Assembly: GCA_035517495.1 (NCBI GenBank)
Contig: DATIYT010000083.1
Coordinates: 1-64,000, forward strand
From: DASZHJ01 sp035517495
GTDB lineage: Bacteria > Pseudomonadota > Alphaproteobacteria > ATCC43930 > CGMCC-115725
Direction: 5' to 3'
DNA length: 64,000 nucleotides
The notes under the pieces were generated by a model. It did not search any database, was not told the DNA's origin, and saw nothing but the letters and a program-made list of their open reading frames with translations. The position numbers and the translations under genes are program-made. Shown in pieces: positions 44,024 to 52,079 of the stretch. How positions within the stretch are numbered: the first letter of the stretch is position 1; each line of letters starts with the position of its first letter.

Positions 44024-44719
44024 ATGCGAAAACTTCTATTTGCGCTGGGCGCGGTGGCGCTTATGGGGAGCGCAGCTATGGCGGCGGAGCCGCTTACCGA
44101 CCAGCAGATGGACAGGGTCGCCGCCGGTTTCGATTTTCCAAATTTTCCCAATATCTTAATTGACACGTTCAATCCGATTGTGATGACCGCGATCAACCAA
44201 CCTATTGCGGTTAGCCTCGGCTGTGGTACTACCTCAGCGTGCGCCGCTGCTAGCGTTGTGATTCCGCAGCTCTCGCCGCCGTCCGCTGCGTCCAATGGAT
44301 TCGAGGTGTTCTCGACGATCCCGGCAGTTCCCTCGATGGAAAAAGTCGCCGTCAATTTCAATTTTTCCAACAACATCGCCAACGAACCGAGTTCGACAAC
44401 GGCGACCGTGGTGATCAACCAGACTGGGATTGGTCCTAGCTGTGGTACTGGCTCGACATGCGCCGTTGCCACCCTTGTGCTTCCAACCCTCACACCGGCG
44501 TCCAATGTGTTCGGGGTGGCGTCGAATCCTTCCCTTCCGCAGGTGGTTAGCGCCTCCTCTAGCACCATTTCTGTTTCCAGCAGCATCATCAACGGACTGA
44601 GCTCGATAACGTTGGCGGCACTCAATCAACCTATAACGACCGGCTTGGGCTGCACCGCCTCCTCGTGCGCCATCGCCATCACGAGCGTCGCCTTTCCAAG
44701 TTTTTTCGCATTGCGGTAG
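44024..44719 (+). CDS. Exported protein with PLTDxQMDxVxAG motif and three Cys-loop repeats (member 4)
   Basis: A 231-residue protein with signal peptide MRKLLFALGAVALMG ending AAMA, then EPLTDQQMDRVAAGFDF. The mature part contains three imperfect modules, each with an Asn-rich strand, a Cys pair and an Ala/Val/Pro tail: CGTTSAC, CGTGSTC and CTASSC. These loops resemble the single C-G-G-S-M-S-A-C loop of member 3. It has its own GAGGAGG ribosome site. It is 14 kb from the three-gene cluster but shares both its leader element and N-terminus with member 1, so it is a dispersed paralogue. Function unknown; a surface or extracellular role is inferred. Confidence 0.82.
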   Translation: MRKLLFALGAVALMGSAAMAAEPLTDQQMDRVAAGFDFPNFPNILIDTFNPIVMTAINQPIAVSLGCGTTSACAAASVVIPQLSPPSAASNGFEVFSTIPAVPSMEKVAVNFNFSNNIANEPSSTTATVVINQTGIGPSCGTGSTCAVATLVLPTLTPASNVFGVASNPSLPQVVSASSSTISVSSSIINGLSSITLAALNQPITTGLGCTASSCAIAITSVAFPSFFALR

Positions 44720-44821
44720 CATCCGCCTAATGGCCGGGGGGCCAAGCACTCCGGTACGAGCCTTGTCGCGTCCGCGATCGGGGAGATCGGGACCGAAATC
44801 ATTCCTGTCGGACAGCAGCAC

Positions 44822-45436
44822 TTATCTTCGCCGCAAGGCTGCGTAGCCAAACTCTTGGCTTGTACCGAACGGGGTCGCGTGTGTCTCCGCCGCCTCGGCA
44901 TAGAGCGTGAAGTCGGAGCCAAGTCGCTGTGCCAAAGTCCGAGGACTATACCGCTGGACTGGAAGCCCACTGCAGCGTTCGGGGCCACCTAGCGCGAAGG
45001 TCGCGATGATCACCACCGAGCCGGCCGTCGTCCCCTGCTTCAGAGCCGCGATATAAGCGTCTTGTGCAGCAATATCGGTGAGGAAGTGGAACACAGCACG
45101 ATCATGCCACACGCCCCAGGTCCGCCGGGGCCGCCACTGTGTGATATCGGCGGTAATCCAAGTCACTTTGAGGGCGGCTTCACCAAGCCGCGCCTTTGAG
45201 CGGCTAAGAGCAACCTCGGAGACGTCGAGGACCGTGAGATCGGAATAGCCATCCGCGAGAAGATGATCGACCAGTCGCGACGTGCCCCCTCCCACATCGA
45301 TAATCCCCGTCGAGCGCGACGATACAGCCGATCCAATCAGCGCAAGCGAACGTTCGGGGCTTGGCTGATACCAGCTCACCTCGGTGTCCGCCTTGGTTGC
45401 GTAGGTGGTGTTCCAGTGGGCGCGAGTATCGATCAT
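44822..45436 (-). CDS. Class I SAM-dependent methyltransferase
   Basis: This 204-residue methyltransferase has the Rossmann-like SAM site GIIDVGGGTSRLVDHLL, then LTVLDVSEVAL (ribose-binding acid) and WITADITQW. It starts MIDTRAHWNTTYATKADTEV, typical of the small stand-alone group related to TehB/thiopurine-type enzymes. The later VWHDRAVFHFLTD and VIIATFALGGPERC match the group. The methyl acceptor is unknown. It is convergent with the exported-protein gene and has no operon partner. Confidence 0.9.
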   Translation of the reverse strand: MIDTRAHWNTTYATKADTEVSWYQPSPERSLALIGSAVSSRSTGIIDVGGGTSRLVDHLLADGYSDLTVLDVSEVALSRSKARLGEAALKVTWITADITQWRPRRTWGVWHDRAVFHFLTDIAAQDAYIAALKQGTTAGSVVIIATFALGGPERCSGLPVQRYSPRTLAQRLGSDFTLYAEAAETHATPFGTSQEFGYAALRRR

Positions 45437-45655
45437 TTCGCCGCGAAGTATAGCGACCCTGTCGCTCCGTCGGAAAGTGCCCTTTGCTTCACGATAGGGC
45501 AGGCCTACAACAACTATTTCGCGCTGCGGGGCTACGCGACTTATGACCTCCTGAACGGCGACACGGCTCGCGAAATGCCCCTGGTGCCGCGCCCGCCTCG
45601 GTAATCCATGCTAAGGTCCGGCGCTGACGCGCAATCACCCGAGGGATGCTGCCCA

Positions 45656-46093
45656 ATGGACAAGATCAAACCTCTGTTCACCGCTACCGCTACCGCCGTC
45701 GGCGGCCGCAATGGTCAGACCCAGGCGAGTGACGGCTCCGTCTCGGTCGATCTGTCGGTGCCGAAAGCGATGGGCGGCCCGGGAAAGCCTGGCACGGCAA
45801 CTCCTGAGCACCTTTTCGCCGCGGGCTATGCCGCCTGTTTTGGGGGAGCGCTCGACTACATCGCCAAACAGCAGAAGCACGACGCCAGCAGGGCGAGGGT
45901 CACTTGCGCTACCTCGATCGGCCCACGCGAGGGCGGCGGTTTCGGCATCGCAGTCAAGATGCAGATCGAGGATCGCAGCCTGCCGCAGGCGCTGCTGGCG
46001 ACACTGGTCAAAGAGGCTCACGATAAGATCTGCCCCTATTCCCACGCCACCCGCGGCAACGTCGACGTCCAGTTCGAGGTAACCGGCGGCTAG
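45656..46093 (+). CDS. Organic hydroperoxide resistance protein (Ohr/OsmC family)
   Basis: This 145-residue thiol peroxidase reduces organic hydroperoxides. The two catalytic cysteines lie in AAGYAACFGGALDYIA and HDKICPYSHATRGNVDVQ, with VGGRNGQTQASDGSVSVDLS at the N-terminus, as in Ohr. The start at ATG 45656 gives family length; a longer frame from 45608 is unlikely. No OhrR-type MarR gene is adjacent. Cytosolic. Confidence 0.92.
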   Translation: MDKIKPLFTATATAVGGRNGQTQASDGSVSVDLSVPKAMGGPGKPGTATPEHLFAAGYAACFGGALDYIAKQQKHDASRARVTCATSIGPREGGGFGIAVKMQIEDRSLPQALLATLVKEAHDKICPYSHATRGNVDVQFEVTGG

Positions 46094-46175
46094 GGCCAAC
46101 ACCGTCTGAGGGATTGGATCTGCCGGCAGTTTTCCGATAGCAGGGATCGCTGATCACCCTTCGCTTCTTGCGACC

Positions 46176-47291
46176 GTGGCAGACAAGAGTGGTGCGCATC
46201 TGGTGGACCGAAAGCTCGACATAATCGTCTTCGGAACCGGCAGCTTCGCCGCCCGCATCGTCTTTGATTTGGCGGCGACGGCGTCACGCTCGGTCGTGAT
46301 CGGGATTGCTGGCCGCAATGCAGAGCGACTCTCCTGGCTCAAGACCGCTGCCAATGCACGCGCCGCGGTATTCGGACGTCCTGCTCGATTCGTGAGCAGC
46401 CACATCGATTTGCGCTCGGACGATCCGCTCGTGGAGCTAATCGCCGGGCATCGCCCGACGGTAATCGTCCAGGCAGCATCTTCGCAGCCATCATCCGTCA
46501 TCAGCACTAGTGGCGACGCCTGGAGCAAGTTGGTCGCCGAGGGCGGCTTGAGTGCCACGGCGATATTCCAGGCACAGCTTTCCGCGCGAGTGGCCCGCGC
46601 CCTCAACGCTGCGGGACACCACTGTTACTTCATCAACTGCTGCTTCCCCGACGTCGTCAACTCATTGCTTGCCGCGGCGGGGCTGTCCATCACCTGCGGT
46701 ATCGGCAACATTGCAATCCTCTCCAACGCTTTTGCGGGTGAGCTGCAAACGCTCGCGCCCGGGGCGCTAAAGGTGCTCGCTCACTACCAGACCGTGACGC
46801 CATTTAGAAAGCCGCCGGACGTGCGCAGAGGTCCTTGGCCGCGAGTGTGGATCGAGGGTGAAGAAATCTCGGATGTACAGCGCGCATTCGCGGGCGTGAA
46901 GATCACGGCCGAGCCCGCCATCGAAATATCGGGTGCGAGCGGCGTTCCTCTCATGCTTGCGATGGTCGCGGGTTCGGATTGGATCGGCCACGTGCCCGGC
47001 GCTTTGGGCTTGCCCGGTGGCTACCCCGTCGCATTCCGCGCTAGCAGCCTCGATCTCGACCTTCCCAAAGCCCTTGCCCGTGCCGACGCCATCGCATGGA
47101 ACGTGCGCTTCGAAGAGGAAAATGGTCTCGTGGTGAACTCAGACGGCGACGCGCACTATACAGGCGTCCTGCATGATCGACTGGACGAGGCAAGCCGTGA
47201 GCTCGGCAGGGGATTTCACGTGCGTGACCTGGAAGCGGTGTACGAGGAAATGACGCGCCTGCGAGCGCGATTGCAGGCGCAACGCGCGTAG
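46176..47291 (+). CDS. Rossmann-fold NAD(P)-binding protein, saccharopine dehydrogenase-like, function unknown
   Basis: A 371-residue protein from GTG 46176. The N-terminus IIVFGTGSFAARIVFDLAA is a Rossmann nucleotide site, and the pattern IGIAGRNAERLSWLK followed by IDLRSDDPLVELIAGHRPTV and VQAASSQPSS resembles the saccharopine dehydrogenase-like NADP domain. The second half (GIGNIAILSNAFAGELQ, LGLPGGYPVAFRAS) has no clear catalytic motif that I recognise. An oxidoreductase or a dinucleotide-binding partner protein is plausible. It is followed by a decayed dehydrogenase fragment. Confidence 0.65.
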   Translation: MADKSGAHLVDRKLDIIVFGTGSFAARIVFDLAATASRSVVIGIAGRNAERLSWLKTAANARAAVFGRPARFVSSHIDLRSDDPLVELIAGHRPTVIVQAASSQPSSVISTSGDAWSKLVAEGGLSATAIFQAQLSARVARALNAAGHHCYFINCCFPDVVNSLLAAAGLSITCGIGNIAILSNAFAGELQTLAPGALKVLAHYQTVTPFRKPPDVRRGPWPRVWIEGEEISDVQRAFAGVKITAEPAIEISGASGVPLMLAMVAGSDWIGHVPGALGLPGGYPVAFRASSLDLDLPKALARADAIAWNVRFEEENGLVVNSDGDAHYTGVLHDRLDEASRELGRGFHVRDLEAVYEEMTRLRARLQAQRA

Positions 47292-47380
47292 GTCTCGGCA
47301 GTCGCAACCGCGGTGAGCACTGATGGGCATGACAAGTACGCCTTCCAGGAGCGACCGGCATCCGGCCTCTTCCGCGGGCA

Positions 47381-47512
47381 ATTCGGGTCGGCTACATTGG
47401 CGTTGGCCTCATGGGCCGCGGCGCCGCGAGGGACATTTTGCTGAGAGACCATCCTCTTACCATCCTCGGCAACAGACGAGCCAATCATGCGAATCCTTGG
47501 ACTGGCGTTTAG
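47381..47512 (+). pseudogene. N-terminal fragment of a 3-hydroxyisobutyrate dehydrogenase-like gene
   Basis: The frame reads IRVGYIGVGLMGRGAARDIL, then LRDHPLTILGNRRANHANPW and a TAG at 47510-47512. GxGxMG plus this spacing is the cofactor-binding start of beta-hydroxyacid/6-phosphogluconate dehydrogenases. No start codon exists in frame, and the sequence runs into the coding start of the next gene in another frame. A dehydrogenase gene appears to have been deleted, its first 40 codons becoming the leader of the binding-protein gene. Confidence 0.7.
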
Positions 47513-49079
47513 CCTGATCATCGGCTTCTTCTGCGGGTCTGTCGCACGCGCCGACACGCTGGTGGTCTGCACCGAGGCGAGCCCGGATGCACTGAATGCT
47601 CAATTGAGCACCGCCAACACCAGCTTCGATGTGACCGAGCAGATCGCGGACCGGCTGGTGGAGATGAAGATCGGCGGCTCCGAGCTCGTACCGGGATTGG
47701 CGGAGTCTTGGACCGTCTCCTCCGACGGCCTCACCTACACGTTCAAGCTGCGCAGAGGCGTAAAGTTCCAGTCGAATGCAAATTTCCAACCCACGCGCAA
47801 CTTCAACGCCGACGACGTGGTGTTCAGCTTCGAGCGCATGTTCGACAAGTCGAATCCCTTTTACCAGAGCGCGAACGGAAACTTTATCGAGTTTGCCAAT
47901 CTCGTCGAGCCCAACCTGCAATCAATCGACAAGATCGACGAGTACACGGTGGCTTTCAGGCTGAAGGCACCGCTGGCGCCGCTGCTGCCGTCACTTTCGA
48001 TGCAGCCGTTCTCCATTGTGTCGGCCGAATACGCGGCGGCATTGCAGAAGTCCGGCAAGCTGAGCGCGCTTGATCAGGAGCCGATCGGCACCGGGCCCTT
48101 CAGCTTCGTGCAATATCAGAAGGACGCGGTGATCCGTTTCCGCGCCTTCAAGGATTTTTGGGGCGCGACGGCACAGCCGGACCGTGTTGCCAAGGTCGAC
48201 AATCTCGTATTTGTCATCACGCCCGACGCCTCGGTGCGCTACGCGAAGTTGCGCGCCAACGAATGCCAGATCGCGCGATACCCGAATCCGGCCGACTTGC
48301 CGGCGATGCGGGCAGATCCCGAGTTCAAGGTCGAGGAAGCGGCGATTGCCGCCACCAACTACATCCTCTTCCGGGTCGATCGCAAGCCGCTCGACGATCG
48401 GCGGGTGCGCTTGGCGTTGGCCGAGGCCATCAACATGGATGCCATCGTCACGTCGGTCTTCCAAGGCAGCGGAACGCCGGCCGCATCGATGGTGCCGCCC
48501 TCTCTCTGGGGCCACGATCCCGCACTCAAGCCCTACAAATACGATCCTGAAGACGCGAGGAGATTGCTGGCCGAGGCCGGTTATCCCGGCGGCTTCACCA
48601 TCGACCTATGGGCGGTGCCGGTGGCCCGCGCCTACATGCCGAACGGACGCCGCACTGCGGAGCTGATCCAAGCCGATTGGGCCAAGATCGGGGTAACCGC
48701 GACAATCACGACCTATGAATGGGGCGAGTATCTGAAGCGCTCCCGCGCGGGTGAACCAAGCGTCGGCATGCTCGGCGCCACCTGGGATTATCCCGATCCC
48801 TCGCAGATTCTGCTGGGCTTCACCTGCGACAATCCTCGAAATGCCGCGCACTGGTGCAATCGCGCCTATACCGACGCCGTGCAGAAGGCGAACCTTATTA
48901 CCGACGAGGAGCAGCGCGAGCCGTTCTATATTACCGCCGACAAGGCGGTCTACGATGATATCCCGTTGGTACGGCTGGCGGATGTGAAGGCCTACGTCCC
49001 CGTCCGCAAGAACGTCGAAGGCTTCAAGCTGCATTTCCTCGGAGGTCAGCCCTTCGGCGGTGTTTTGCTCGGCAAGTAG
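47487..49079 (+). CDS. Peptide/nickel-type ABC transporter substrate-binding protein (family 5)
   Basis: A 530-residue periplasmic binding protein of the DppA/OppA family. The signal peptide MRILGLAFSLIIGFFCG ends near ARAD, and the mature start TLVVCTEASPDALNAQLST is like dipeptide-binding proteins. LVPGLAESWTVSSDGLTYTF, FNADDVVFSFERMFD and YDPEDARRLLAEAGYPGGF are family signatures. No permease or ATPase genes accompany it. It is followed by an M81 (MlrC-like) gene, a pairing that suggests uptake of a peptide or amide hydrolysed by it; that is inference. Confidence 0.93.
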   Translation: MRILGLAFSLIIGFFCGSVARADTLVVCTEASPDALNAQLSTANTSFDVTEQIADRLVEMKIGGSELVPGLAESWTVSSDGLTYTFKLRRGVKFQSNANFQPTRNFNADDVVFSFERMFDKSNPFYQSANGNFIEFANLVEPNLQSIDKIDEYTVAFRLKAPLAPLLPSLSMQPFSIVSAEYAAALQKSGKLSALDQEPIGTGPFSFVQYQKDAVIRFRAFKDFWGATAQPDRVAKVDNLVFVITPDASVRYAKLRANECQIARYPNPADLPAMRADPEFKVEEAAIAATNYILFRVDRKPLDDRRVRLALAEAINMDAIVTSVFQGSGTPAASMVPPSLWGHDPALKPYKYDPEDARRLLAEAGYPGGFTIDLWAVPVARAYMPNGRRTAELIQADWAKIGVTATITTYEWGEYLKRSRAGEPSVGMLGATWDYPDPSQILLGFTCDNPRNAAHWCNRAYTDAVQKANLITDEEQREPFYITADKAVYDDIPLVRLADVKAYVPVRKNVEGFKLHFLGGQPFGGVLLGK

Positions 49080-49150
49080 GGCTTGCTCGACCCCATGCGC
49101 TCGGCATGGGACGCGGAGCCGAGCGCACTTGCCAACACGGGGGGGCTGGC

Positions 49151-50641
49151 ATGCGAGTGGCGATAGCAGGTTTCTCGCTCGAGTCCGTTAGCTTCCTTCC
49201 GGTTCTCTCGGAGATCGAGGATTTTCGTCGCGGCGAGACCGCCGGTGTCGACCTGATAGAGCGATACCGAGGAACCAACACCGTCATGGGCGGGTTCATC
49301 AAGGTGCTGGGTGAGGCGGGTGCCGAGATAGTTCCCATTCTCATGGCTTCTGACGGCGCAAGAGGGCCAGCCTCCGATGCGGCATTCGTGCACTATATCG
49401 ATCGCATTTGTCATGCTGTTGCGGAGGCGGACGACGAACTGGACGGGGTTCTGCTGCATCCTCACGGGGCCATGGTCACGCCCACACGCCTCGACCCGGA
49501 CCGCGAAATGGTGGAGCGTGTGCGTGCCGCGCTGGGCAGCACAAAGCCGCTGATCGTCGCTCTCGACTATCACGCCAACATCGATGAGTCCTGGGCCGGC
49601 GTTGCGACGGCAATCTTCGGTTATCATCGTTCACCGCACGTCGACATGGGAGAAACGGGCGAACGCGCCGCGCGCTCGCTGCTGCGGACCCTCAAAGGAG
49701 AAATCCGGCCGGTTATGGCCATTGCCAAGCCGGGGGTGATGGTCCCCAGCATATTTAGCGCGACGGAACTGGCGCCGCTCTCAGACATCGTCGAGGAGTC
49801 CGTCGTCATGCCGTCGCGGAAGGAACACCTGATCGACGTGTCGGTGTTCGCGGGCTTCTCCTATGCGGATGTTCCCAACTGCGGGTTTTCGGTGGTTGCT
49901 GTTTCCAACGGCGACGAGGCCGTGGCGCGGAAGTCGGCAGAGGAATTGTCCGCGCGCATCTGGTCGGAGCGAAAGGCACTCATGCATACCGGCATGGTTC
50001 TGAGCGTGTCGGAAGGCCTAGATCGGGCCTCGGCGCTCGTGGCTCACGGCGCCTCAAAGCCCGTCGTGATCTTGGAGCACGCCGACAGGATGAACGATTC
50101 AACGCATGTGCTTCGCGAAATTTTGCGTCGAGGCATGAAAAAAGTGGCTGTGCCCTACTTGTGCGATGCGCAAGCCGCGGCCCTCGCGATCAAAGCGGGG
50201 TTAGGAGCGGAGATTAGCGCGACCGTAGGGGGCCGCTCTTCGCAGAGGTCCGGTGGACCGGTGGCGCTGCGAGGCAAGGTGCTATCTGCCGGAGAGAAGT
50301 CCTACCGAGGTACGGGCGCGGTAAGAAAGGGCAACTTGGTAAACCTGGGCCCGAGCGCCGTTATCGATGCCGATGGCGTCGCAATCATTGTGACAAGCAT
50401 CAACAACACGGCGATCGACCTCGACCCATTCACGCAGTTTGACATGCGCTTCGAGGATTTCGACATCGTCGTCCTGCGCTCCAAAACGCATTTCCGCGCC
50501 GCCTATGAGCCGGTCTCGGAGGAGATCATCATCGTGGATACGCCGGACTGGGGTCCCGCCGATTTGACGACGTTGCCGTATCGGCATGTACCGGTTGAGA
50601 AGATTTTCCCGTTCACGGATCGGTCGGAGGCTAAGGCATAA
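49151..50641 (+). CDS. M81 family metallopeptidase (MlrC/microcystinase C-like)
   Basis: A 496-residue zinc metallopeptidase of the MlrC family. It begins RVAIAGFSLESVSFLPVL, with HPHGAMVTPTRLDPDRE, VALDYHANIDESW and FGYHRSPHVDMGETG; these hold the metal-binding His and Asp residues. The C-terminal domain includes GPSAVIDADGVAIIVTS. In MlrC the family cleaves linear microcystin; most members have unknown small-peptide or amide substrates. ATG 49151 is chosen because it begins the conserved region; a start at 49106 is possible. It is likely co-transcribed with the upstream binding protein. Confidence 0.92.
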   Translation: MRVAIAGFSLESVSFLPVLSEIEDFRRGETAGVDLIERYRGTNTVMGGFIKVLGEAGAEIVPILMASDGARGPASDAAFVHYIDRICHAVAEADDELDGVLLHPHGAMVTPTRLDPDREMVERVRAALGSTKPLIVALDYHANIDESWAGVATAIFGYHRSPHVDMGETGERAARSLLRTLKGEIRPVMAIAKPGVMVPSIFSATELAPLSDIVEESVVMPSRKEHLIDVSVFAGFSYADVPNCGFSVVAVSNGDEAVARKSAEELSARIWSERKALMHTGMVLSVSEGLDRASALVAHGASKPVVILEHADRMNDSTHVLREILRRGMKKVAVPYLCDAQAAALAIKAGLGAEISATVGGRSSQRSGGPVALRGKVLSAGEKSYRGTGAVRKGNLVNLGPSAVIDADGVAIIVTSINNTAIDLDPFTQFDMRFEDFDIVVLRSKTHFRAAYEPVSEEIIIVDTPDWGPADLTTLPYRHVPVEKIFPFTDRSEAKA

Positions 50642-50708
50642 GGCCGTCCTTCGGCTCTCGGACTGCCAGCAGCTCGGAGTTGACGACCGGCCTCCGGTTA
50701 CTCTATTG

Positions 50709-50736
50709 TTTGTATACATATTGATCATTTGTGTAC
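50709..50736 (+). promoter_or_regulatory. Direct repeat TTTGTRTAC before the MarR gene (candidate operator)
   Basis: TTTGTATAC at 50709-50717 and TTTGTGTAC at 50728-50736 lie 19 bp apart, about two helical turns, just upstream of the ribosome site of the MarR gene. The same 9-mer occurs at 63127-63135, before the Rieske gene at the far end of the cluster. Autoregulation by the MarR protein is likely, but which protein binds is inference. Confidence 0.45.
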
Positions 50737-50757
50737 TTACAAAGGAGATTGGTGTCG

Positions 50758-51225
50758 ATGGCCATCATAGCGTCGCGCGCGGCTCAAGCGCGGAGAATTG
50801 CGCCCGAGGACGAATACCGATTGGAGGAGCAAGTCGGCTTCCTGTTGCGCCGCGCCCATCAGCGCCACGTGGCGATCTTCGCGGATGCCGTGAACGGCAT
50901 GAATCTCACTCCGACGCAATTTTCCGCTCTGGTGAAGATTCGCGACGAGGGCGGCGTCTCGCAAAATCTGCTGGGTCGGCTCACCGCCATGGATCCCGCG
51001 ACGATCCTCGGGGTCGTGCAGCGGCTGTTGCAGCGCCGCCTTGTCGCGCGAGGTTCCGACCCGCGAGACCCTCGAGCCTCCGTACTGACCTTGACGACGG
51101 CCGGTCACGCTCTCGTCGAGCGAGCGATCCCGCGCGCCCGGGCCGCAACCGAGCGCACGGCCGAGCCGCTTTCTTCCGCGCAAGCCAAGGAGCTGTCGCG
51201 CCTGCTCGGCAAGATCGCGCAGTAG
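50758..51225 (+). CDS. MarR-family transcriptional regulator
   Basis: A 155-residue winged-helix regulator. The recognition region reads LTPTQFSALVKIRDEGGVSQ, then LLGRLTAMDPATILGVVQRL, followed by the wing with GSDPRDPRASVLTLTTAG; helices at both ends form the dimer. It heads the molybdenum hydroxylase operon (8-nt gap to the next start). The start is ATG 50758 or GTG 50752, both served by AAAGGAG. It likely senses a pathway aromatic and controls the operon and perhaps the divergent oxygenase. Confidence 0.92.
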   Translation: MAIIASRAAQARRIAPEDEYRLEEQVGFLLRRAHQRHVAIFADAVNGMNLTPTQFSALVKIRDEGGVSQNLLGRLTAMDPATILGVVQRLLQRRLVARGSDPRDPRASVLTLTTAGHALVERAIPRARAATERTAEPLSSAQAKELSRLLGKIAQ

Positions 51226-51233
51226 TGGTTGGG

Positions 51234-52079
51234 ATGATGACCGCACACTACCTTCGCCCAGCTAGGCTGGAGGAGGCGTTGTCGGCGCTCGGAGCCGGCC
51301 CTCGGGTCATTCTTGCGGGAGGCACCGACTACTACCCGAGTCGCGTCGGCCGTCCGCTCAATGATCACGTGCTCGACATAACCGCGATTTCCGCGCTTCG
51401 CACAGTCCGTCATGAGAACGGATATTGGCGCATTCCGGCCCTCGTCACGTGGAGCGATATTCTGGCGAATGCGCATTTGCCGTCGATGTTCGACGCGCTG
51501 AAGCTTGCGGCGCGCGAAATTGGCGGGGCGCAGATTCAAAACATGGGAACGGTCTGCGGAAACATTTGTAACGCCTCTCCGGCGGCGGATGGCATGCCGG
51601 TCCTGCTCGCGCTCGATGCGGAGGTCGAGCTGGCTTCGCACAGAGGCGTTCGACGAATGCCGGTCGCCGATTTCGTGATCGGAAATCGACGAACCGCGCG
51701 CGCACCGGACGAGCTCATGACCGCGGTCTTGGTCAGGGATTTTGCCGATCCCGCGCGTTCGACATTTCTAAAGCTGGGGGCTCGGCGCTACCTCGTGATC
51801 TCGATCGCAATGGTGGCCGTCGTCCTCTCGTTCTCCAGCAATGGCCATATCGCGACCGCCGCGGTTGCGGTCGGCGCGTGCTCGGCGGCGGCAAAGCGCC
51901 TTTCCGGTCTCGAAACGGCACTGCTCGGCGAGCCGCCGCGCGTTGAGCTCGCCGACCGTGTTTCCGCCGAGCACTTGGCACCGCTCAGTCCCATTGACGA
52001 CATCCGCGGCACGGCATCCTATCGCGCGGACGCCGTGCTGACGCTGATCCGGCGCGCGATTGTGGATTTGTGCCGATGA
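51234..52079 (+). CDS. FAD-binding subunit of a molybdenum hydroxylase (CoxM/XDH subunit M type)
   Basis: This 281-residue FAD-binding electron-transfer subunit of the xanthine dehydrogenase family relays electrons from the Fe-S clusters to an acceptor. The FAD pyrophosphate loop is ILAGGTDYYPSRVG, with GGAQIQNMGTVCGNICNASP, the family signature for flavin binding; the C-terminal CO-dehydrogenase flavoprotein domain follows. Its stop overlaps the start of the next gene (ATGA at 52076-52079), so the two are translationally coupled. It functions with the fused subunit downstream. Confidence 0.94.
   Translation: MMTAHYLRPARLEEALSALGAGPRVILAGGTDYYPSRVGRPLNDHVLDITAISALRTVRHENGYWRIPALVTWSDILANAHLPSMFDALKLAAREIGGAQIQNMGTVCGNICNASPAADGMPVLLALDAEVELASHRGVRRMPVADFVIGNRRTARAPDELMTAVLVRDFADPARSTFLKLGARRYLVISIAMVAVVLSFSSNGHIATAAVAVGACSAAAKRLSGLETALLGEPPRVELADRVSAEHLAPLSPIDDIRGTASYRADAVLTLIRRAIVDLCR

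Noticed and set aside
44731..44744. TGGCC-GGGG-GGCCA hairpin after the fourth exported-protein gene as terminator
   Set aside because: Only a 5-bp stem with no T tract; too weak to call.
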